The notes below the pieces were generated by a model that was not told the DNA's origin, did no database searches, and saw only the letters and a list, made by a program, of their open reading frames with translations. A program made the position numbers and the translations under genes. DNA of 64,000 nt from the NCBI RefSeq assembly GCF_008364795.1, contig NZ_VTTM01000004.1:403297-467296 (forward strand). The letters are read 5' to 3'. Source of the stretch: Azospirillum oryzae (GTDB lineage Bacteria; Pseudomonadota; Alphaproteobacteria; Azospirillales; Azospirillaceae). Shown here one piece after another: positions 18,288 to 29,531 of this stretch (its first letter is position 1; the number at the start of each line of letters is the position of its first letter).

Positions 18288-21200
18288 ATGACGGCGATGG
18301 TCGAGACGGCGGATGCGTTGGATCCGAAGGTTCTGCTGATGGCCCTGCGGCAACTGCGCAAGGGCGATTTCTCGGTGCGGCTGCCGCTCGACCTCACCGG
18401 GATCGATGGCGAGATCGCCGCCGCCTTCAACGATGTGGTCGAACTGAACCACAATCTGACCACCGAGACCAGCCGGCTCAGCGTCGCCATCGGCAAGGAA
18501 GGCCGCATCAGCCAGCGCGCCAAGCTGAACAACGCGTCGGGCGGGTGGGAAACCTGCGTCGACAGCATCAACACGCTGGTCGGCGACATGATCCAGCCGA
18601 CGACGGAAATCGCCCGCGTCATCGGTGCCGTCGCCAAGGGCGACCTGTCCAAGACCATGGCGCTGGAAATCGAAGGCCGCCCGCTGCAGGGCGAGTTCCT
18701 GCGCACCGCCCGCAACGTCAACACCATGGTTGAGCAGCTCGTCACCGTCACCACCGAACTGACCCGCGTGGCGCGCGAGGTCGGGATCGAGGGTAAGCTG
18801 GGCGGTCAGGCCCAGGTGAAGGGGGTTGCCGGCACCTGGAAGGATTTGACCGAGAACGTCAACGTGATGGCGGCCAACCTGACCGGTCAGGTCCGCAACA
18901 TCGCCGAAGTGACCACGGCGGTCGCCAAGGGCGACTTGTCGAAGAAGATCACCGTCGACGTGAAGGGCGAAATTCTTGAACTGAAATCCACCATCAACAC
19001 CATGGTGGACCAGTTGAACAGCTTCGCCTCGGAAGTGACGCGCGTGGCGCGCGAGGTGGGCTCCGAAGGCAAGTTGGGCGGTCAGGCCAAGGTGGAGGGT
19101 GTCGGCGGTACCTGGAAGGACCTGACCGACAACGTGAACATGATGGCGGAGAACCTGACCGGTCAGGTCCGCAACATCGCGGAGGTGACCACCGCGGTCG
19201 CCAAGGGCGACTTGTCGAAGAAGATCACCGTCGACGTTAAGGGCGAGATTCTGGAGTTGAAATCCACCATCAACACCATGGTGGACCAGCTGAACAGCTT
19301 CGCCTCGGAAGTGACGCGCGTGGCGCGCGAGGTGGGCTCCGAAGGCAAGCTGGGCGGTCAGGCCAAGGTGGAGGGCGTCGGCGGTACTTGGAAGGACCTG
19401 ACCGACAGCGTGAACATGATGGCGGCCAACCTCACGGGTCAGGTCCGCAACATCGCCGACGTGACCACCGCCGTCGCGACGGGTGACCTGTCGAAGAAGA
19501 TCACCGTCGATGTGAAGGGCGAGATTCTGGAGTTGAAATCCACCATCAACACCATGGTGGACCAGCTGAACAGCTTTGCTTCGGAAGTGACGCGCGTCGC
19601 ACGTGAGGTGGGCTCCGAAGGCAAGCTGGGCGGTCAGGCGCGTGTGGAAGGCGTCGGCGGCACCTGGAAGGATCTGACCGACAGCGTGAATTTGATGGCG
19701 GCAAACCTCACGGGTCAGGTCCGCAACATCGCCGACGTGACGACGGCGGTCGCCAACGGCGATTTGTCGAAGAAGATCACCGTGCCGGTGAAGGGCGAAA
19801 TCCTGGAGTTGAAGAACACCATCAACACCATGGTGGACCAGTTGAACAGCTTCGCGTCGGAAGTGACGCGCGTGGCGAGAGAGGTGGGCTCCGAGGGCAA
19901 GCTGGGAGGCCAAGCACAGGTGAAGGGTGTCGGCGGCACCTGGAAGGATTTGACCGACAGCGTGAACGCGATGGCGACCAACCTGACGGGTCAGGTGCGC
20001 AACATCGCCGAAGTGACGACGGCGGTCGCGAACGGCGACCTGTCGAAGAAGATCACCGTCGATGTGAAGGGCGAAATTCTTGAGCTGAAATCCACCATCA
20101 ACACCATGGTGGACCAGCTGAACAGCTTCGCCTCGGAAGTGACGCGCGTCGCCAGGGAAGTGGGTTCGGAAGGCAAGCTGGGCGGTCAGGCCCAGGTGAA
20201 GGGCGTTGCCGGAACCTGGAAGGACCTGACCGACAATGTGAACGCGATGGCGACCAACCTGACGGGTCAGGTGCGCAACATCGCGGAGGTGACCACCGCG
20301 GTCGCGAACGGCGACCTGTCGAAGAAGATCACCGTCGACGTGAAGGGCGAGATTCTGGAGCTGAAATCCACCATCAACACCATGGTGGATCAGCTGAACA
20401 GTTTCGCCTCCGAAGTCGCCCGCGTGGCGCGCGAAGTGGGCATCGAGGGCAAGCTGGGCGGTCAGGCCCAGGTGAAGGGCGTCGCCGGCACCTGGAAGGA
20501 TCTGACCGACAACGTGAACATGATGGCGGCCAACCTGACCGGTCAGGTCCGCAACATCGCCGAAGTCACCACCGCGGTCGCCAAGGGCGACCTGTCGAAG
20601 AAGATCACCGTCGACGTGAAGGGCGAGATCTTCGAACTGAAATCCACCATCAACACCATGGTGGATCAGCTGAACAGCTTCGCCTCGGAAGTGACGCGCG
20701 TGGCGCGCGAGGTGGGCTCCGAAGGCAAGCTGGGCGGTCAGGCGAAGGTGGAGGGTGTCGGCGGTACCTGGAAGGATCTGACCGACAATGTGAACATGAT
20801 GGCGGCCAACCTGACCGGTCAGGTGCGCGGTATCGCCAGCGTCGTCACCGCGGTCGCCGACGGCGACCTCAAGCGCAAGCTGGCGGTGGACGCCAAGGGC
20901 GAGATCGCGGCGCTGGCCAACACCATCAACGGCATGATCGACACGCTGGCGACCTTCGCCGATCAGGTCACCAACGTGGCGCGCGAGGTGGGCATCGAAG
21001 GCAAGCTGGGCGGTCAGGCCCGCGTGCCGGGCGCCGCCGGCCTGTGGAAGGATCTGACGGAGAACGTGAACCAGCTGGCCGCCAACCTGACCACCCAGGT
21101 GCGCGCCATCGCCGAGGTCGCCACCGCGGTGACCAAGGGCGACCTGACCCGGTCCATCACCGTGGAGGCGATGGGCGAGGTCGCGGCGCTGAAGGACAAC

Positions 21201-24191
21201 ATCAACGAGATGATCCGCAATCTTCGCGACACGACGCTGAAGAATGCGGAACAGGACTGGCTGAAGACCAACCTCGCCAAATTCACCCGCATGCTGCAGG
21301 GCGAACGCGATCTGGTCACCGTCTCCAACATGATCCTGTCGGAGATCGCCCCGCTGGTGAATGCGCAGCACGGCGTCTTCTATGTCGCCACCCGCGACCG
21401 CGACGAGCCGCTGCTGGAGCTGGTCGCCTCCTACGCGCTGAAGGAGCGCAAGAACCTGTCCAACCGCTTCCATCTGAAGGAAGGTCTGGTCGGGCAGTGC
21501 GCCTACGAGAAGAAGCGCATCCTGCTGACCAATGTGCCGCGCGACTATGTGTCGATCAGCTCCGGCCTGGGCGAGGCGCCGCCGCTGAACATCATCGTCC
21601 TGCCGGTGCTGTTCGAGGACGACGTGAAGGCGGTGATCGAGCTGGCGAGCTTCGGCCGCTTCAGCGAGACGCACCAGAGCTTCCTGGAGCAGCTGACCGA
21701 GAGCATCGGCATCGTTCTGAACACCATCGCCGCCAACATGCGCACCGAAGGTCTGCTGAAGCAGTCGCAGCGGCTGACCACCGAATTGCAGAGCCAGCAG
21801 GAGGAGCTGAAGACCACCAACGAGCGGCTGGAACAGCAGGCCGCGTCGCTGCGCAAGTCGGAAGAGCTGCTGAAGGCCCAGCAGGAAAAGCTGACCACCA
21901 CCAACGAGGCTCTGGAGGAAAAGGCCGAACAGCTGGAGAAGCAGAACATCGAGGTCGAGCGCAAGAACCGCGAGGTCGTGCTCGCCAAGGCGGCGCTGGA
22001 GGAGAAGGCGGAACAGCTCGCCTTGACCTCCAAATACAAGTCGCAGTTCCTGGCGAACATGAGCCACGAGTTGCGCACGCCGCTGAACAGTCTGCTGATC
22101 CTGTCGAAGCTGCTGGCCGACAACCCCGACACCAACCTGTCGGACCGCCAGGTGGAGTTCGCCCGCACCATCCATTCCGCCGGATCGGACCTGCTGGGGC
22201 TGATCAACGACATTCTCGACCTGTCGAAGATCGAATCCGGCACCGTGACGCTGGAGATCGGCGAGGTCGTGCTGGGCGACCTGCGCAACCATGTGGAGCG
22301 GACCTTCTCGCAATTGGCTCAGGAGAAGAAGCTGGCCTTCACAATCGAGATGGACGAGGCGCTGCCCGCCAGCGTCCAGACCGACGAGAAGCGGCTGGCC
22401 CAGGTGCTGAACAACCTGCTGTCGAACGCCTTCAAGTTCACCGAGAGTGGCGGCATCACCTTCCGCGTCGCCCCGGCCACGGAAGGCTGGAGCGCGGCGC
22501 ACCCGACGCTGGGGGCCGCATCGTCGGTGCTGGCCTTCACCGTCATCGACACCGGCATCGGCATCCCCGAGGACAAGCAGCGCATCATCTTCGAGGCGTT
22601 CCAGCAGGCCGACGGCACCACCAGCCGCAAATATGGCGGCACCGGCCTGGGGCTGTCGATCAGTCGCGAGATCGCCCGGCTGCTGGGCGGCGAAATCCGC
22701 GTCGCCAGCACGCCCGGCCAGGGCAGTGCCTTCACGCTGTTCGTCCCGCGCAGCTTCGCCACCGTGGCGGAAGCCATCGCTCCGCTGAGCGCCCCCGCCG
22801 TCGCCGCGGCCAGCGCGGCAATCGGCACCTCGCCCGCGCCGGCCGGGCTTCTGCCCAAGCGGACGGAGACGGCGACCTGGCCGGTGGTGGCGTCCGGCCC
22901 GCAGGAGGGCTTGGCGCTCCTGGACATGCAGCCGGGCGGCGACGACCGCGAAAAGCTGCGCCCAGGCGAGCCGGTGGTGCTGATCGTGGAGGATGACAAC
23001 ACCTTCGCCTCCATCCTGCTCGATCTGGCGCGGGAAAAGGGGTTCCGCACCATCCTGTCCAGCGGCGGGGTGGCGGCGCTGCCGCTGGCCCGCAAATACC
23101 GGCCGGACGCCGTACTGCTCGACATCGGGTTGCCGGACATGGACGGCTGGGCGCTGCTCGACCTGCTGAAACGCGATCCGCAGACCCGCCACATCCCGGT
23201 CCACGTCATCTCCGCCAAGGACGAGCGGCGGCGCGGCCTGTCGATGGGCGCCTTCGACTATTCGGAAAAGCCGGTCGAGCGCGAGGCGATCTTCGACGCA
23301 CTGAACCGGGTGAAGAGCTTCAAGGAACGCGACCATCGCAAGTTGCTGGTGGTGGAGAAGGACAGCCCGCAGCCGGGCGCCGTCGCCGCCCTGATCGGCA
23401 ACGGCGACGTGGAGACGCACACCGTCACCTCGATCGAGGCGGCGATGGCGGCGCTGACGGCCGACCGCTTCGACTGCATGGTGCTGGACCTGTCCAGCCC
23501 GACCTTGTCCGGACCGGTCACGGTCGATTTCGAGCTGATCGAATGGCTGCGTACCCGCGACACGCTCACCTGGATGCCGGTGGTGGTCTATGTCGCCGCC
23601 GACATCGCGGCGGAGGACGAGGCACGGCTGCGCCGGCTGGCCGAGACGGTGGTGCTGAAGAGCGCGCGGTCGCCGGCCGGGCTGCTGGACGAGACGGCGC
23701 TGTTCCTGCACCGGGCCGTCGACCGGCTGCCCGACGAGAAGCGGCGCAGCATCCTGGACTTGCGCCAGCACGACCCGTCGCTGGCCGGCAAGCGGGTGCT
23801 GGTGATCGACGACGACATCCGCAACATCTTCTCGCTCGCCAGCGTCATGGAGGCCCACAGGATCGAGGTCCTGCATGCCGAAAGCGGGCGCGAGGGCATC
23901 GAGCGGCTCCGTGCCGACCCCAACGTGGACGTGGTGCTGGTCGACATCATGATGCCGGAGATGGACGGCTATGAGACCATGCGCGCGATCCGCGGCATCG
24001 AGGAGTTCCGCAGCCTGCCGATGATCGCCGTCACCGCCAAGGCGATGAAGGGCGACCGCGACAAATGCATCGACGCCGGAGCGACCGACTACATCGCCAA
24101 GCCGGTGGACATCGACCATCTGCTGTCGCTGTTGCGGATCTGGACCGCCAAGGGCAGCCGGCCGCAGGCGCGCGGCGGGGTGCAGCCATGA
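18288..24191 (+). CDS. soluble poly-HAMP hybrid histidine kinase (HAMP array-GAF-HisKA-HATPase-REC-REC-REC)
   Basis: This ~1967-residue cytoplasmic sensor kinase has no membrane segment. Residues ~1-980 are a HAMP array built from 92-residue units of the form [11 protein letters not shown]...ENLTGQ. A GAF domain follows (nt ~21240-21740), then a Gln/Glu-rich coiled coil, HisKA with H1260 in [10 protein letters not shown], and HATPase_c ([27 protein letters not shown]). Three receiver domains complete it: a canonical one with [11 protein letters not shown], a degenerate one with [12 protein letters not shown], and a canonical one with [11 protein letters not shown]. The layout resembles fungal group III (Nik1/Os-1) osmosensing kinases. 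Starts at 18237 and 18255 are also possible. It overlaps the next kinase gene by four bases, suggesting one phosphorelay. Confidence 0.93.
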   Translation: MTAMVETADALDPKVLLMALRQLRKGDFSVRLPLDLTGIDGEIAAAFNDVVELNHNLTTETSRLSVAIGKEGRISQRAKLNNASGGWETCVDSINTLVGDMIQPTTEIARVIGAVAKGDLSKTMALEIEGRPLQGEFLRTARNVNTMVEQLVTVTTELTRVAREVGIEGKLGGQAQVKGVAGTWKDLTENVNVMAANLTGQVRNIAEVTTAVAKGDLSKKITVDVKGEILELKSTINTMVDQLNSFASEVTRVAREVGSEGKLGGQAKVEGVGGTWKDLTDNVNMMAENLTGQVRNIAEVTTAVAKGDLSKKITVDVKGEILELKSTINTMVDQLNSFASEVTRVAREVGSEGKLGGQAKVEGVGGTWKDLTDSVNMMAANLTGQVRNIADVTTAVATGDLSKKITVDVKGEILELKSTINTMVDQLNSFASEVTRVAREVGSEGKLGGQARVEGVGGTWKDLTDSVNLMAANLTGQVRNIADVTTAVANGDLSKKITVPVKGEILELKNTINTMVDQLNSFASEVTRVAREVGSEGKLGGQAQVKGVGGTWKDLTDSVNAMATNLTGQVRNIAEVTTAVANGDLSKKITVDVKGEILELKSTINTMVDQLNSFASEVTRVAREVGSEGKLGGQAQVKGVAGTWKDLTDNVNAMATNLTGQVRNIAEVTTAVANGDLSKKITVDVKGEILELKSTINTMVDQLNSFASEVARVAREVGIEGKLGGQAQVKGVAGTWKDLTDNVNMMAANLTGQVRNIAEVTTAVAKGDLSKKITVDVKGEIFELKSTINTMVDQLNSFASEVTRVAREVGSEGKLGGQAKVEGVGGTWKDLTDNVNMMAANLTGQVRGIASVVTAVADGDLKRKLAVDAKGEIAALANTINGMIDTLATFADQVTNVAREVGIEGKLGGQARVPGAAGLWKDLTENVNQLAANLTTQVRAIAEVATAVTKGDLTRSITVEAMGEVAALKDNINEMIRNLRDTTLKNAEQDWLKTNLAKFTRMLQGERDLVTVSNMILSEIAPLVNAQHGVFYVATRDRDEPLLELVASYALKERKNLSNRFHLKEGLVGQCAYEKKRILLTNVPRDYVSISSGLGEAPPLNIIVLPVLFEDDVKAVIELASFGRFSETHQSFLEQLTESIGIVLNTIAANMRTEGLLKQSQRLTTELQSQQEELKTTNERLEQQAASLRKSEELLKAQQEKLTTTNEALEEKAEQLEKQNIEVERKNREVVLAKAALEEKAEQLALTSKYKSQFLANMSHELRTPLNSLLILSKLLADNPDTNLSDRQVEFARTIHSAGSDLLGLINDILDLSKIESGTVTLEIGEVVLGDLRNHVERTFSQLAQEKKLAFTIEMDEALPASVQTDEKRLAQVLNNLLSNAFKFTESGGITFRVAPATEGWSAAHPTLGAASSVLAFTVIDTGIGIPEDKQRIIFEAFQQADGTTSRKYGGTGLGLSISREIARLLGGEIRVASTPGQGSAFTLFVPRSFATVAEAIAPLSAPAVAAASAAIGTSPAPAGLLPKRTETATWPVVASGPQEGLALLDMQPGGDDREKLRPGEPVVLIVEDDNTFASILLDLAREKGFRTILSSGGVAALPLARKYRPDAVLLDIGLPDMDGWALLDLLKRDPQTRHIPVHVISAKDERRRGLSMGAFDYSEKPVEREAIFDALNRVKSFKERDHRKLLVVEKDSPQPGAVAALIGNGDVETHTVTSIEAAMAALTADRFDCMVLDLSSPTLSGPVTVDFELIEWLRTRDTLTWMPVVVYVAADIAAEDEARLRRLAETVVLKSARSPAGLLDETALFLHRAVDRLPDEKRRSILDLRQHDPSLAGKRVLVIDDDIRNIFSLASVMEAHRIEVLHAESGREGIERLRADPNVDVVLVDIMMPEMDGYETMRAIRGIEEFRSLPMIAVTAKAMKGDRDKCIDAGATDYIAKPVDIDHLLSLLRIWTAKGSRPQARGGVQP
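18891..20822 (+). repeat. seven tandem 276-bp coding repeats (HAMP units)
   Basis: Near-identical 276-bp units start at 18891, 19167, 19443, 19719, 19995, 20271 and 20547. Diverged units begin at 20823 and 21099, and another lies upstream of 18891. Each encodes 92 residues with the core [15 protein letters not shown] and [15 protein letters not shown]. Similarity holds at the DNA level, including synonymous positions, which points to recent amplification or gene conversion. Confidence 0.95.
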
Positions 24192-26566
24192 CCCGGCGCA
24201 AGCTCCAGACGGCGCGGAGGGGGCGGCGCGCGCCCTTCGTTCCGCCGCCCGCCTGTCCGATACCGCCGGTCCGCCGGTCGACGCTGCTCGGCACCACCAG
24301 CGTCCCGACGCCCGGCGAAGATGCCGTTCGCCAGACGTTTCTGCCGGCGGCCCCTGCACCCGACGTGATGCCGGTGCCACCGCCCGCCGGCCCGGCTGCC
24401 GTTCCCGCGGGATGGGAAAGCGGAACCATGACCAGCGATTCGAATCCCCAGCCCGACAAGGCGGACGTCGCGATCCTGATCGTCGACGACGACCCGCGGA
24501 ACCTGTTCGCCGTGCGCGAGACGCTGGAGGATCTGGGGGCCCAGCTGGTGCTCGCCCGGTCGGGCGAGGAGGCGCTGAAGCATCTGCTGCGGCAGGACTT
24601 CGCGCTGATCCTGCTGGACGTCCACATGCCGGGCATGGACGGCTACGAGACGGCGGAGCTGATCCGCCTGCGCGAGAAGTCGCGCCACATCCCGATCATC
24701 TTCCTGACCGCCATCAACAAGGACGAGACGCACATCTTCCGCGGCTATGCCACCGGCGCCGTGGACTACATGTTCAAGCCCGTCGACCCGCTGATCCTGA
24801 AATGCAAGGTGGCGGTCTTCCTCGACCTCTACCGCAAGACCGAGGAGGTGAAGCGCGAGGTCGAGGCCAAACAGCGCCTGCTGGACGAGAATGAGCGGGT
24901 GCGGCGCGAGATGCGGCAGGCCGAACAGGCATTGCGCCGGTCGGAGGAGCGGCAGGCGCTGATCCTGGGCCAGCTTCCCATCGTGCTCTACACCGCCGAT
25001 CTGACGCCGGGCATTCCGTTCCGCTACCTGTCGGACACCACGGAAACTGTGCTGGGCTGCCCCGCCGCCCGCTTCATCGAGGACCCGCAATTCTGGGAAT
25101 CCGGGCTGCATCCGGACGACCGCAGCCGCGTGCTGCGCCAGTTGGAGGCGGTCCACGAAACCGGGCTGACCATGGTGGAATATCGCTGGCGCGGCCCGGA
25201 CGGCGGTGAACGCCATCTGCTGGACCAAGCCGTCGTCGTGCGCGACGAGGACGGCGTGCCGACCGAGCTGTTCGGCACCATCATGGACGTGACCGAGACC
25301 CGCCAGGCCCAGCAGCAGCTTGCCCATGCGCAGAAGATGGAGATGGTGGGCCGGCTGACGGGCGGCATCGCCCACGACTTCAACAATATGCTGATGGTGG
25401 TGATCGGCAGCCTGGAGCGTCTGGTCCCCGGCCTCGCCGACGACCCGAAGGCGGCGCGGCGGGCGGAGATGGCGCTGCAGGCGGCGCTGCGCTGTTCCGA
25501 CATGACCCGGCGTCTGCTGACCTTCGCCCGGCGCCAGCAGCTTCACCCGGAGCCGGTGGATCTCGGCGCGTTGGTCACCGGCATGGGCGAACTGATGGAG
25601 CGCACGCTGGGCGGCGGCGTCGCCATCGCCATCGAGGCGCCGCCGGCCGATGCCGAGCCGTTGTGGACGGCGTCGGTCGACCGTTCGCAGGCGGAATCGG
25701 CTCTGCTGAACCTCGTCATCAACGCCCGCGACGCCATGCCCGGCGGCGGAACTCTGTGCATCCGCACCGTCAACACCCGCTTCGAGGAACCGCAGACGGC
25801 ACACGGCATGTCGGTTCCGGCCGGGGACTATATCCTGCTGTCGGTGTCGGACAGCGGATGCGGCATGCCGCCGGACGTGCTGGAGCGCGCCTTCGAACCC
25901 TTCTTCACCACCAAGGAGACGGGGAAGGGCACCGGCCTCGGCCTTGCCATGATCCATGGCTTCGTCAAGCAGTCGGGCGGGTTGATCGGCATCGACAGCA
26001 CCCCGGGTGCCGGCACCACCTTCCGCCTCTATCTGCCGCGGGCGGCGATGGACGCCCTGCAAGGCCCCGCTCCGGACGATGACGGTGCCGACGAGGCCTT
26101 CGCCGGTCGTGGCGAGACGGTGCTGGTGGTGGATGACGACGCCGACGTGCGGGCGGTCGCCGTCCAGGCGGTGACGGCGCTGGGATACCGCGTGCTGGAG
26201 GCCGACGGGGCTGAAGCGGCGCTGACCCTGCTGGACCGGCAGCCGGTCGATCTTCTGTTCACCGACATCGTGATGCCCGGGGGCCTGAACGGGCGCGAAC
26301 TGGCGCTGGAGGGTTTGCGCCGCCACCCCTCGCTGCGGGTGCTGTTCGCTTCGGGCTATGCCAACGGAACCAGTGCGCCGGAACCGGAGGCCGGCGCGTC
26401 CGCCGATACCGGCGGCGCCGCCGATCCCGGTGCCGTGCTGGGGGCCGTGCTGAGCCGGGCGGAAACGCTGCCGAAGCCTTACCGCGACGGTGTTCTCGCC
26501 CGGGCACTGCGGCGCGCGCTGGATTTGCAGGCCCCTCTCGCCCCGGCGGAGGCCGTCCGGGGATGA
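24188..26566 (+). CDS. REC-PAS-HisKA-HATPase-REC hybrid histidine kinase
   Basis: The 792-residue protein has a Pro-rich leader of about 80 residues, then a receiver domain (VDDDPRN; acceptor Asp in [11 protein letters not shown]). A short coiled coil follows, then a PAS domain (nt ~24950-25310), HisKA with H396 in [11 protein letters not shown], HATPase_c ([27 protein letters not shown]) and a second receiver (acceptor in [10 protein letters not shown]). The ATG at 24188 overlaps the previous stop; an ATG at 24428 would remove the unconserved leader and may be the true start. The final receiver carries an insertion of about 30 residues between FASGYANG and LPKPY. It likely exchanges phosphate with the poly-HAMP kinase. 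Confidence 0.9.
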   Translation: MTRRKLQTARRGRRAPFVPPPACPIPPVRRSTLLGTTSVPTPGEDAVRQTFLPAAPAPDVMPVPPPAGPAAVPAGWESGTMTSDSNPQPDKADVAILIVDDDPRNLFAVRETLEDLGAQLVLARSGEEALKHLLRQDFALILLDVHMPGMDGYETAELIRLREKSRHIPIIFLTAINKDETHIFRGYATGAVDYMFKPVDPLILKCKVAVFLDLYRKTEEVKREVEAKQRLLDENERVRREMRQAEQALRRSEERQALILGQLPIVLYTADLTPGIPFRYLSDTTETVLGCPAARFIEDPQFWESGLHPDDRSRVLRQLEAVHETGLTMVEYRWRGPDGGERHLLDQAVVVRDEDGVPTELFGTIMDVTETRQAQQQLAHAQKMEMVGRLTGGIAHDFNNMLMVVIGSLERLVPGLADDPKAARRAEMALQAALRCSDMTRRLLTFARRQQLHPEPVDLGALVTGMGELMERTLGGGVAIAIEAPPADAEPLWTASVDRSQAESALLNLVINARDAMPGGGTLCIRTVNTRFEEPQTAHGMSVPAGDYILLSVSDSGCGMPPDVLERAFEPFFTTKETGKGTGLGLAMIHGFVKQSGGLIGIDSTPGAGTTFRLYLPRAAMDALQGPAPDDDGADEAFAGRGETVLVVDDDADVRAVAVQAVTALGYRVLEADGAEAALTLLDRQPVDLLFTDIVMPGGLNGRELALEGLRRHPSLRVLFASGYANGTSAPEPEAGASADTGGAADPGAVLGAVLSRAETLPKPYRDGVLARALRRALDLQAPLAPAEAVRG

Positions 26567-26632
26567 TGAGGGGGATCGAGGGCGGCGCCGTCCCACGCCG
26601 CCGGTTGTGCATATCAGGTCAGGTTCCGGTTC

Positions 26633-27007
26633 ATGGTTTTGTCCGACGACGCGCTTACCCTGCTCAGAAGTTCGATCCGATCCGTATGGGCGTTGGAACT
26701 GCTTCTGCTGTTGCGCCGGCATCCGGATCGCGACTGGTCGAATGGTGACCTCGTGAGGGAACTGCGCGGCAGCGACGTCGTGGTTCAGGAGGCGCTGGGG
26801 GGCTTTCTCGGTGCCGGGCTTCTGGTGGCGCTGGCGGACGGCCGTCACCGCTACCAGCCCGCTGCCCCGATCCTCGACAAGTGGGTGGAGGAAATCGCGC
26901 AGGCCTATGCCACCCGTCCGTCCGCCATCATCCGGGAGATTTTCGCGGCACCCGGCAACAAGGTGCAGGTCTTCGCCGACTCCTTCAGGTTCCGCCTCAA
27001 TGACTGA
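26633..27007 (+). CDS. small protein with winged-helix-like fold, function unknown
   Basis: The 124-residue protein reads as a helical winged-helix module: SSIRSVWALELLLLLRR, then SNGDLVRELRGSDVVVQEALGGFLGAGLLVALADGRHRYQP. A short C-terminal helical part follows. It may bind DNA or act as a partner of the upstream kinases. It lies 66 bases after the kinase gene in the same direction and 113 bases before two tiny membrane proteins. I do not recognise a named family. Confidence 0.72.
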   Translation: MVLSDDALTLLRSSIRSVWALELLLLLRRHPDRDWSNGDLVRELRGSDVVVQEALGGFLGAGLLVALADGRHRYQPAAPILDKWVEEIAQAYATRPSAIIREIFAAPGNKVQVFADSFRFRLND

Positions 27008-27080
27008 GACTTATTGGACAGATACGATGGCTGTTTCGACGATGGCTGTGCCTGCAATGGATATACCCGGCCCGCATCGG

Positions 27081-27106
27081 CTTCCCTCCCCGCCGGGGAG
27101 AGGGAA
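27081..27106. repeat. REP-like hairpin (imperfect)
   Basis: A CCCTCCCCG...CGGGGAGAGGG hairpin in the gap between the winged-helix gene and the first small membrane gene. It resembles the stem at 39691-39715 and the pair at 57574-57674, so it is probably a diverged member of a dispersed palindromic repeat family. It may also attenuate transcription. Confidence 0.45.
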
Positions 27107-27120
27107 AGAAGGGCGCTGAC

Positions 27121-27390
27121 ATGGATGTCCTGAAGTCTGCGGTCTATCTGCTGTGTTTCGCCGCCAGCCTGCTGTGCATGCTGCTGCTGCTGCGCAGTTA
27201 CCTGCGGTCGCGCAGCCGCCTGCTGCTGTGGAGCACGCTGTGCTTCGTCGGACTGGCGATCAACAACCTGCTGCTGTTCATTGACGTCGTCGTTCTGCCG
27301 ACGGAGGTCGACCTGCTGCCGTTCCGCCATCTCTCCGCCCTGGCCGGGGTCGGGATCCTGCTGTACGGCTTCATTTGGGATGCCGAGTGA
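27121..27390 (+). CDS. small membrane protein, DUF5985-like
   Basis: The 89-residue protein has three hydrophobic segments: residues ~5-25, ~35-55 and ~70-86, ending YGFIWDAE. It resembles the DUF5985 family, whose function is unknown. The next gene encodes a sister protein with the same fold and overlaps it (TGATG), so the two probably form a heteromer. Both lie at the end of the kinase cluster and could be its membrane output or sensing element. Confidence 0.75.
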   Translation: MDVLKSAVYLLCFAASLLCMLLLLRSYLRSRSRLLLWSTLCFVGLAINNLLLFIDVVVLPTEVDLLPFRHLSALAGVGILLYGFIWDAE

Positions 27391-27665
27391 TGTTGCCCAC
27401 GACCTACAGTTTCTTCACCGGGGCGCTGGCGGCGCTGTATGCGGTCGCGGGTCTGTTCTTCCTCAGCTTCTGGAGACGGACGCGCGATGCGCTGTTCGTC
27501 AGCTTCGCACTGGCCTTCGCGTTGCTGGCGACCAATCAGATCGTGCTGGCGCTGGGCGGGTTGGAGCGGGAGGAACAGAGCTGGGTCTATCTGCTGCGCC
27601 TGCTGGCCTTCCTGCTGATCATTGCCGGCATCGCCCGCAAGAATCTGGAGGGACGGCGGCGCTGA
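27390..27665 (+). CDS. second small membrane protein, DUF5985-like
   Basis: The 91-residue protein has three hydrophobic stretches, a central RRTRDALFVSFALAFALLATNQ segment, and a basic C-terminus (ARKNLEGRRR). It parallels the preceding protein in size and topology (LL/SF...ALxxNxxxLxL pattern), which suggests an ancient duplication. The ATG overlaps the upstream stop. Function unknown. Confidence 0.75.
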   Translation: MLPTTYSFFTGALAALYAVAGLFFLSFWRRTRDALFVSFALAFALLATNQIVLALGGLEREEQSWVYLLRLLAFLLIIAGIARKNLEGRRR

Positions 27666-27669
27666 CCGG

Positions 27670-28089
27670 TCATTTGCGGCCGTCGCCGAAACGGCGGCAG
27701 TCCCATTCGTCGGTCCCGGCCTCCGCCCGCCCGCCGTTGGAGGTGCGGTAACGCGAATCGTCGCACTGGCCGTTGCCGGCATAGCGGCTGTAGCCGCCGT
27801 GGCCCCGGCTTCTGTACCCGCCGTCGTAGCCGTTGCCGTAGTAGCCGCCGTTGTCCTGGCCGCCGCGACGGTGATGATGCCGGCCGCGGTTGTAATCGCC
27901 ATCGTCGTCGTCATCGCCGGCTGTGGCGGCCAGCACGCCCAGCCCGACCACCGCGGCGCCGATCAGCAGGGCGCCCGCCATGTCGTCGTTGCCGTTGCCG
28001 GCACAGCCGGGCAAGGCCAGCGACGCTGCCAGGCAAGCGGCCATAACGGTCCTGCCACCAAAAACTCCGCGCCGCGCCACCGTTCCCAT
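27670..28089 (-). CDS. Gly/Asp/His/Tyr-rich lipoprotein
   Basis: The 139-residue protein has a lipoprotein signal ending in LPGC29, a second hydrophobic stretch (MAGALLIGAAVVGLGVLAAT), then an acidic run of five Asp, a His cluster (HHH) and repeated GGY/GYG segments. Composition suggests metal binding or a surface-exposed disordered domain; no family was recognised. The start at 28089 follows GGGAGG. It converges with the DUF5985 pair, its stop being four bases from theirs. Confidence 0.78.
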   Translation of the reverse strand: MGTVARRGVFGGRTVMAACLAASLALPGCAGNGNDDMAGALLIGAAVVGLGVLAATAGDDDDDGDYNRGRHHHRRGGQDNGGYYGNGYDGGYRSRGHGGYSRYAGNGQCDDSRYRTSNGGRAEAGTDEWDCRRFGDGRK

Positions 28090-28306
28090 CGCCGCCTCCC
28101 GGAATAGGGCTTCATTTACGCATGAACACATGAGCAGCGTTTTTCATCCGATACCATTATAATTTCATTTTATAAATATTTATTCCGCTCCGCTTCCGCA
28201 CTGCTTCCGCCCGGCCGGTGTATACGGATGGCGTGCGGCGGGGCTTGGCCCGCCCGGCCGGAAGCCCTATGGTCGGGCTGCTGTCGCCAATATGGGGAGT
28301 GCGTGG

Positions 28307-29476
28307 ATGTTCACCGCCAGGATCCTTCTGCTCGGCTCCGGGGAACTGGGCAAGGAATTCGTTATCGCGGCCAAGCGGTTGGGGTGCGAGGTCATCGCCT
28401 GCGACAGCTATGCCAACGCCCCGGCGATGCAGGTCGCCGACGCGGCGGAGGTGTTCTCCATGCTGGACGCCGACGCCCTGCGCGACGCCATCGCCAAGCA
28501 CCGCCCCGACTATATCGTGCCGGAGGTGGAGGCGATCCGCACCGAGGTGCTGCACGAGTTCGAGGATGCCGGCACCACCGTCGTGCCGTCGGCCCGTGCC
28601 GCCACCATGACGATGAACCGCGACCGCATCCGCGAGGTCGCCGCCGCCGAACTCGGCCTGCGCACTTCGCGCTACCGCTATGCCGAAAGCCTGGAAGAGG
28701 TCCGTGCCGGGGCGGAGCACACCGGTTTCCCCTGTGTCGTCAAGCCGGTGATGTCGTCGTCCGGCAAGGGGCAGAGCACGGTGCAGGACGACGCCGGGCT
28801 GGAGGCCGCCTGGGACTATGCGGTGGCGAACATGCGCGGCGACCGCCGCAAGGTGATCGTCGAGGAATTCGTCCCCTTCGAGTACGAGATCACCCTGCTG
28901 ACCGTCCGCACCCGTGACGGCATCCTCTATTGCGAGCCGATCGGTCACCGGCAGGAACGCGGAGACTATCAGGAATCCTGGCAGCCGGTCGCCATGCCGC
29001 AGGCGATGCTGGACGATGCGAAGGCGATGGCCGCGCGCGTCGTCGACAATCTCGGCGGCTATGGCATCTTCGGCGTCGAGTTCTTCGTGACGGCCGACGA
29101 GGTCATCTTCTCCGAACTGTCGCCGCGCCCGCACGACACCGGCATGGTCACGCTGCTGTCGCAGAATCTGTCGGAGTTCGAACTGCACGCCCGCGCCATC
29201 CTGGGCCTGCCGATCCCGAACATCGTCTGCCGCGCCCCGTCGGCGTCGGCCGTCATCCTGGCCGACCGTGAGGCGGAAAGCTTCCGCATCGAGGGGCTGG
29301 CCGAGGCGCTGCGCCTCGGGTCTGCGGAACAGGAGGTCGATGTCCGCCTGTTCGGCAAGCCGACCACCCGCAAGAACCGCCGCATGGGCGTGGCGCTCGC
29401 CACCGGCAGCGACACCGACGACGCACGGGCGCTGGCCAAGCGGGCGGCGGACAAGGTGACGATCCGGTATCTGTGA
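28307..29476 (+). CDS. purT: PurT, formate-dependent GAR transformylase
   Basis: The 389-residue ATP-grasp enzyme converts formate, ATP and GAR to formyl-GAR in purine synthesis without folate. Motifs are [20 protein letters not shown] at the N-terminus, [13 protein letters not shown] (ATP-grasp loop) and [18 protein letters not shown]. Length matches the family (~392). I chose the ATG at 28307 because GGGGAG lies about eight bases upstream; the ATG at 28292 is an alternative. The leader 28132-28200 is AT-rich and probably holds the promoter. Confidence 0.96.
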   Translation: MFTARILLLGSGELGKEFVIAAKRLGCEVIACDSYANAPAMQVADAAEVFSMLDADALRDAIAKHRPDYIVPEVEAIRTEVLHEFEDAGTTVVPSARAATMTMNRDRIREVAAAELGLRTSRYRYAESLEEVRAGAEHTGFPCVVKPVMSSSGKGQSTVQDDAGLEAAWDYAVANMRGDRRKVIVEEFVPFEYEITLLTVRTRDGILYCEPIGHRQERGDYQESWQPVAMPQAMLDDAKAMAARVVDNLGGYGIFGVEFFVTADEVIFSELSPRPHDTGMVTLLSQNLSEFELHARAILGLPIPNIVCRAPSASAVILADREAESFRIEGLAEALRLGSAEQEVDVRLFGKPTTRKNRRMGVALATGSDTDDARALAKRAADKVTIRYL

Positions 29477-29531
29477 ATCGTCAGGCGATGCGGCGGGCAC
29501 GGTGGATGTCCGCCGCTCGCCGCGCGTCCGC

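Noticed and set aside
18891..20822. Regular repeats that could suggest a CRISPR or satellite array
   Set aside because: The 276-bp period is a multiple of three, fully coding, with no spacers.
18150..24380. A minus-strand frame of over 2000 codons opposite the hybrid kinase
   Set aside because: It mirrors the kinase repeats and is rich in His/Gln/Val as expected from an antisense reading of GC-rich codons. The plus strand has full domain motifs.
24089..26848. A long minus-strand frame opposite the second kinase
   Set aside because: Antisense shadow; the plus strand encodes REC, PAS, kinase and REC domains.
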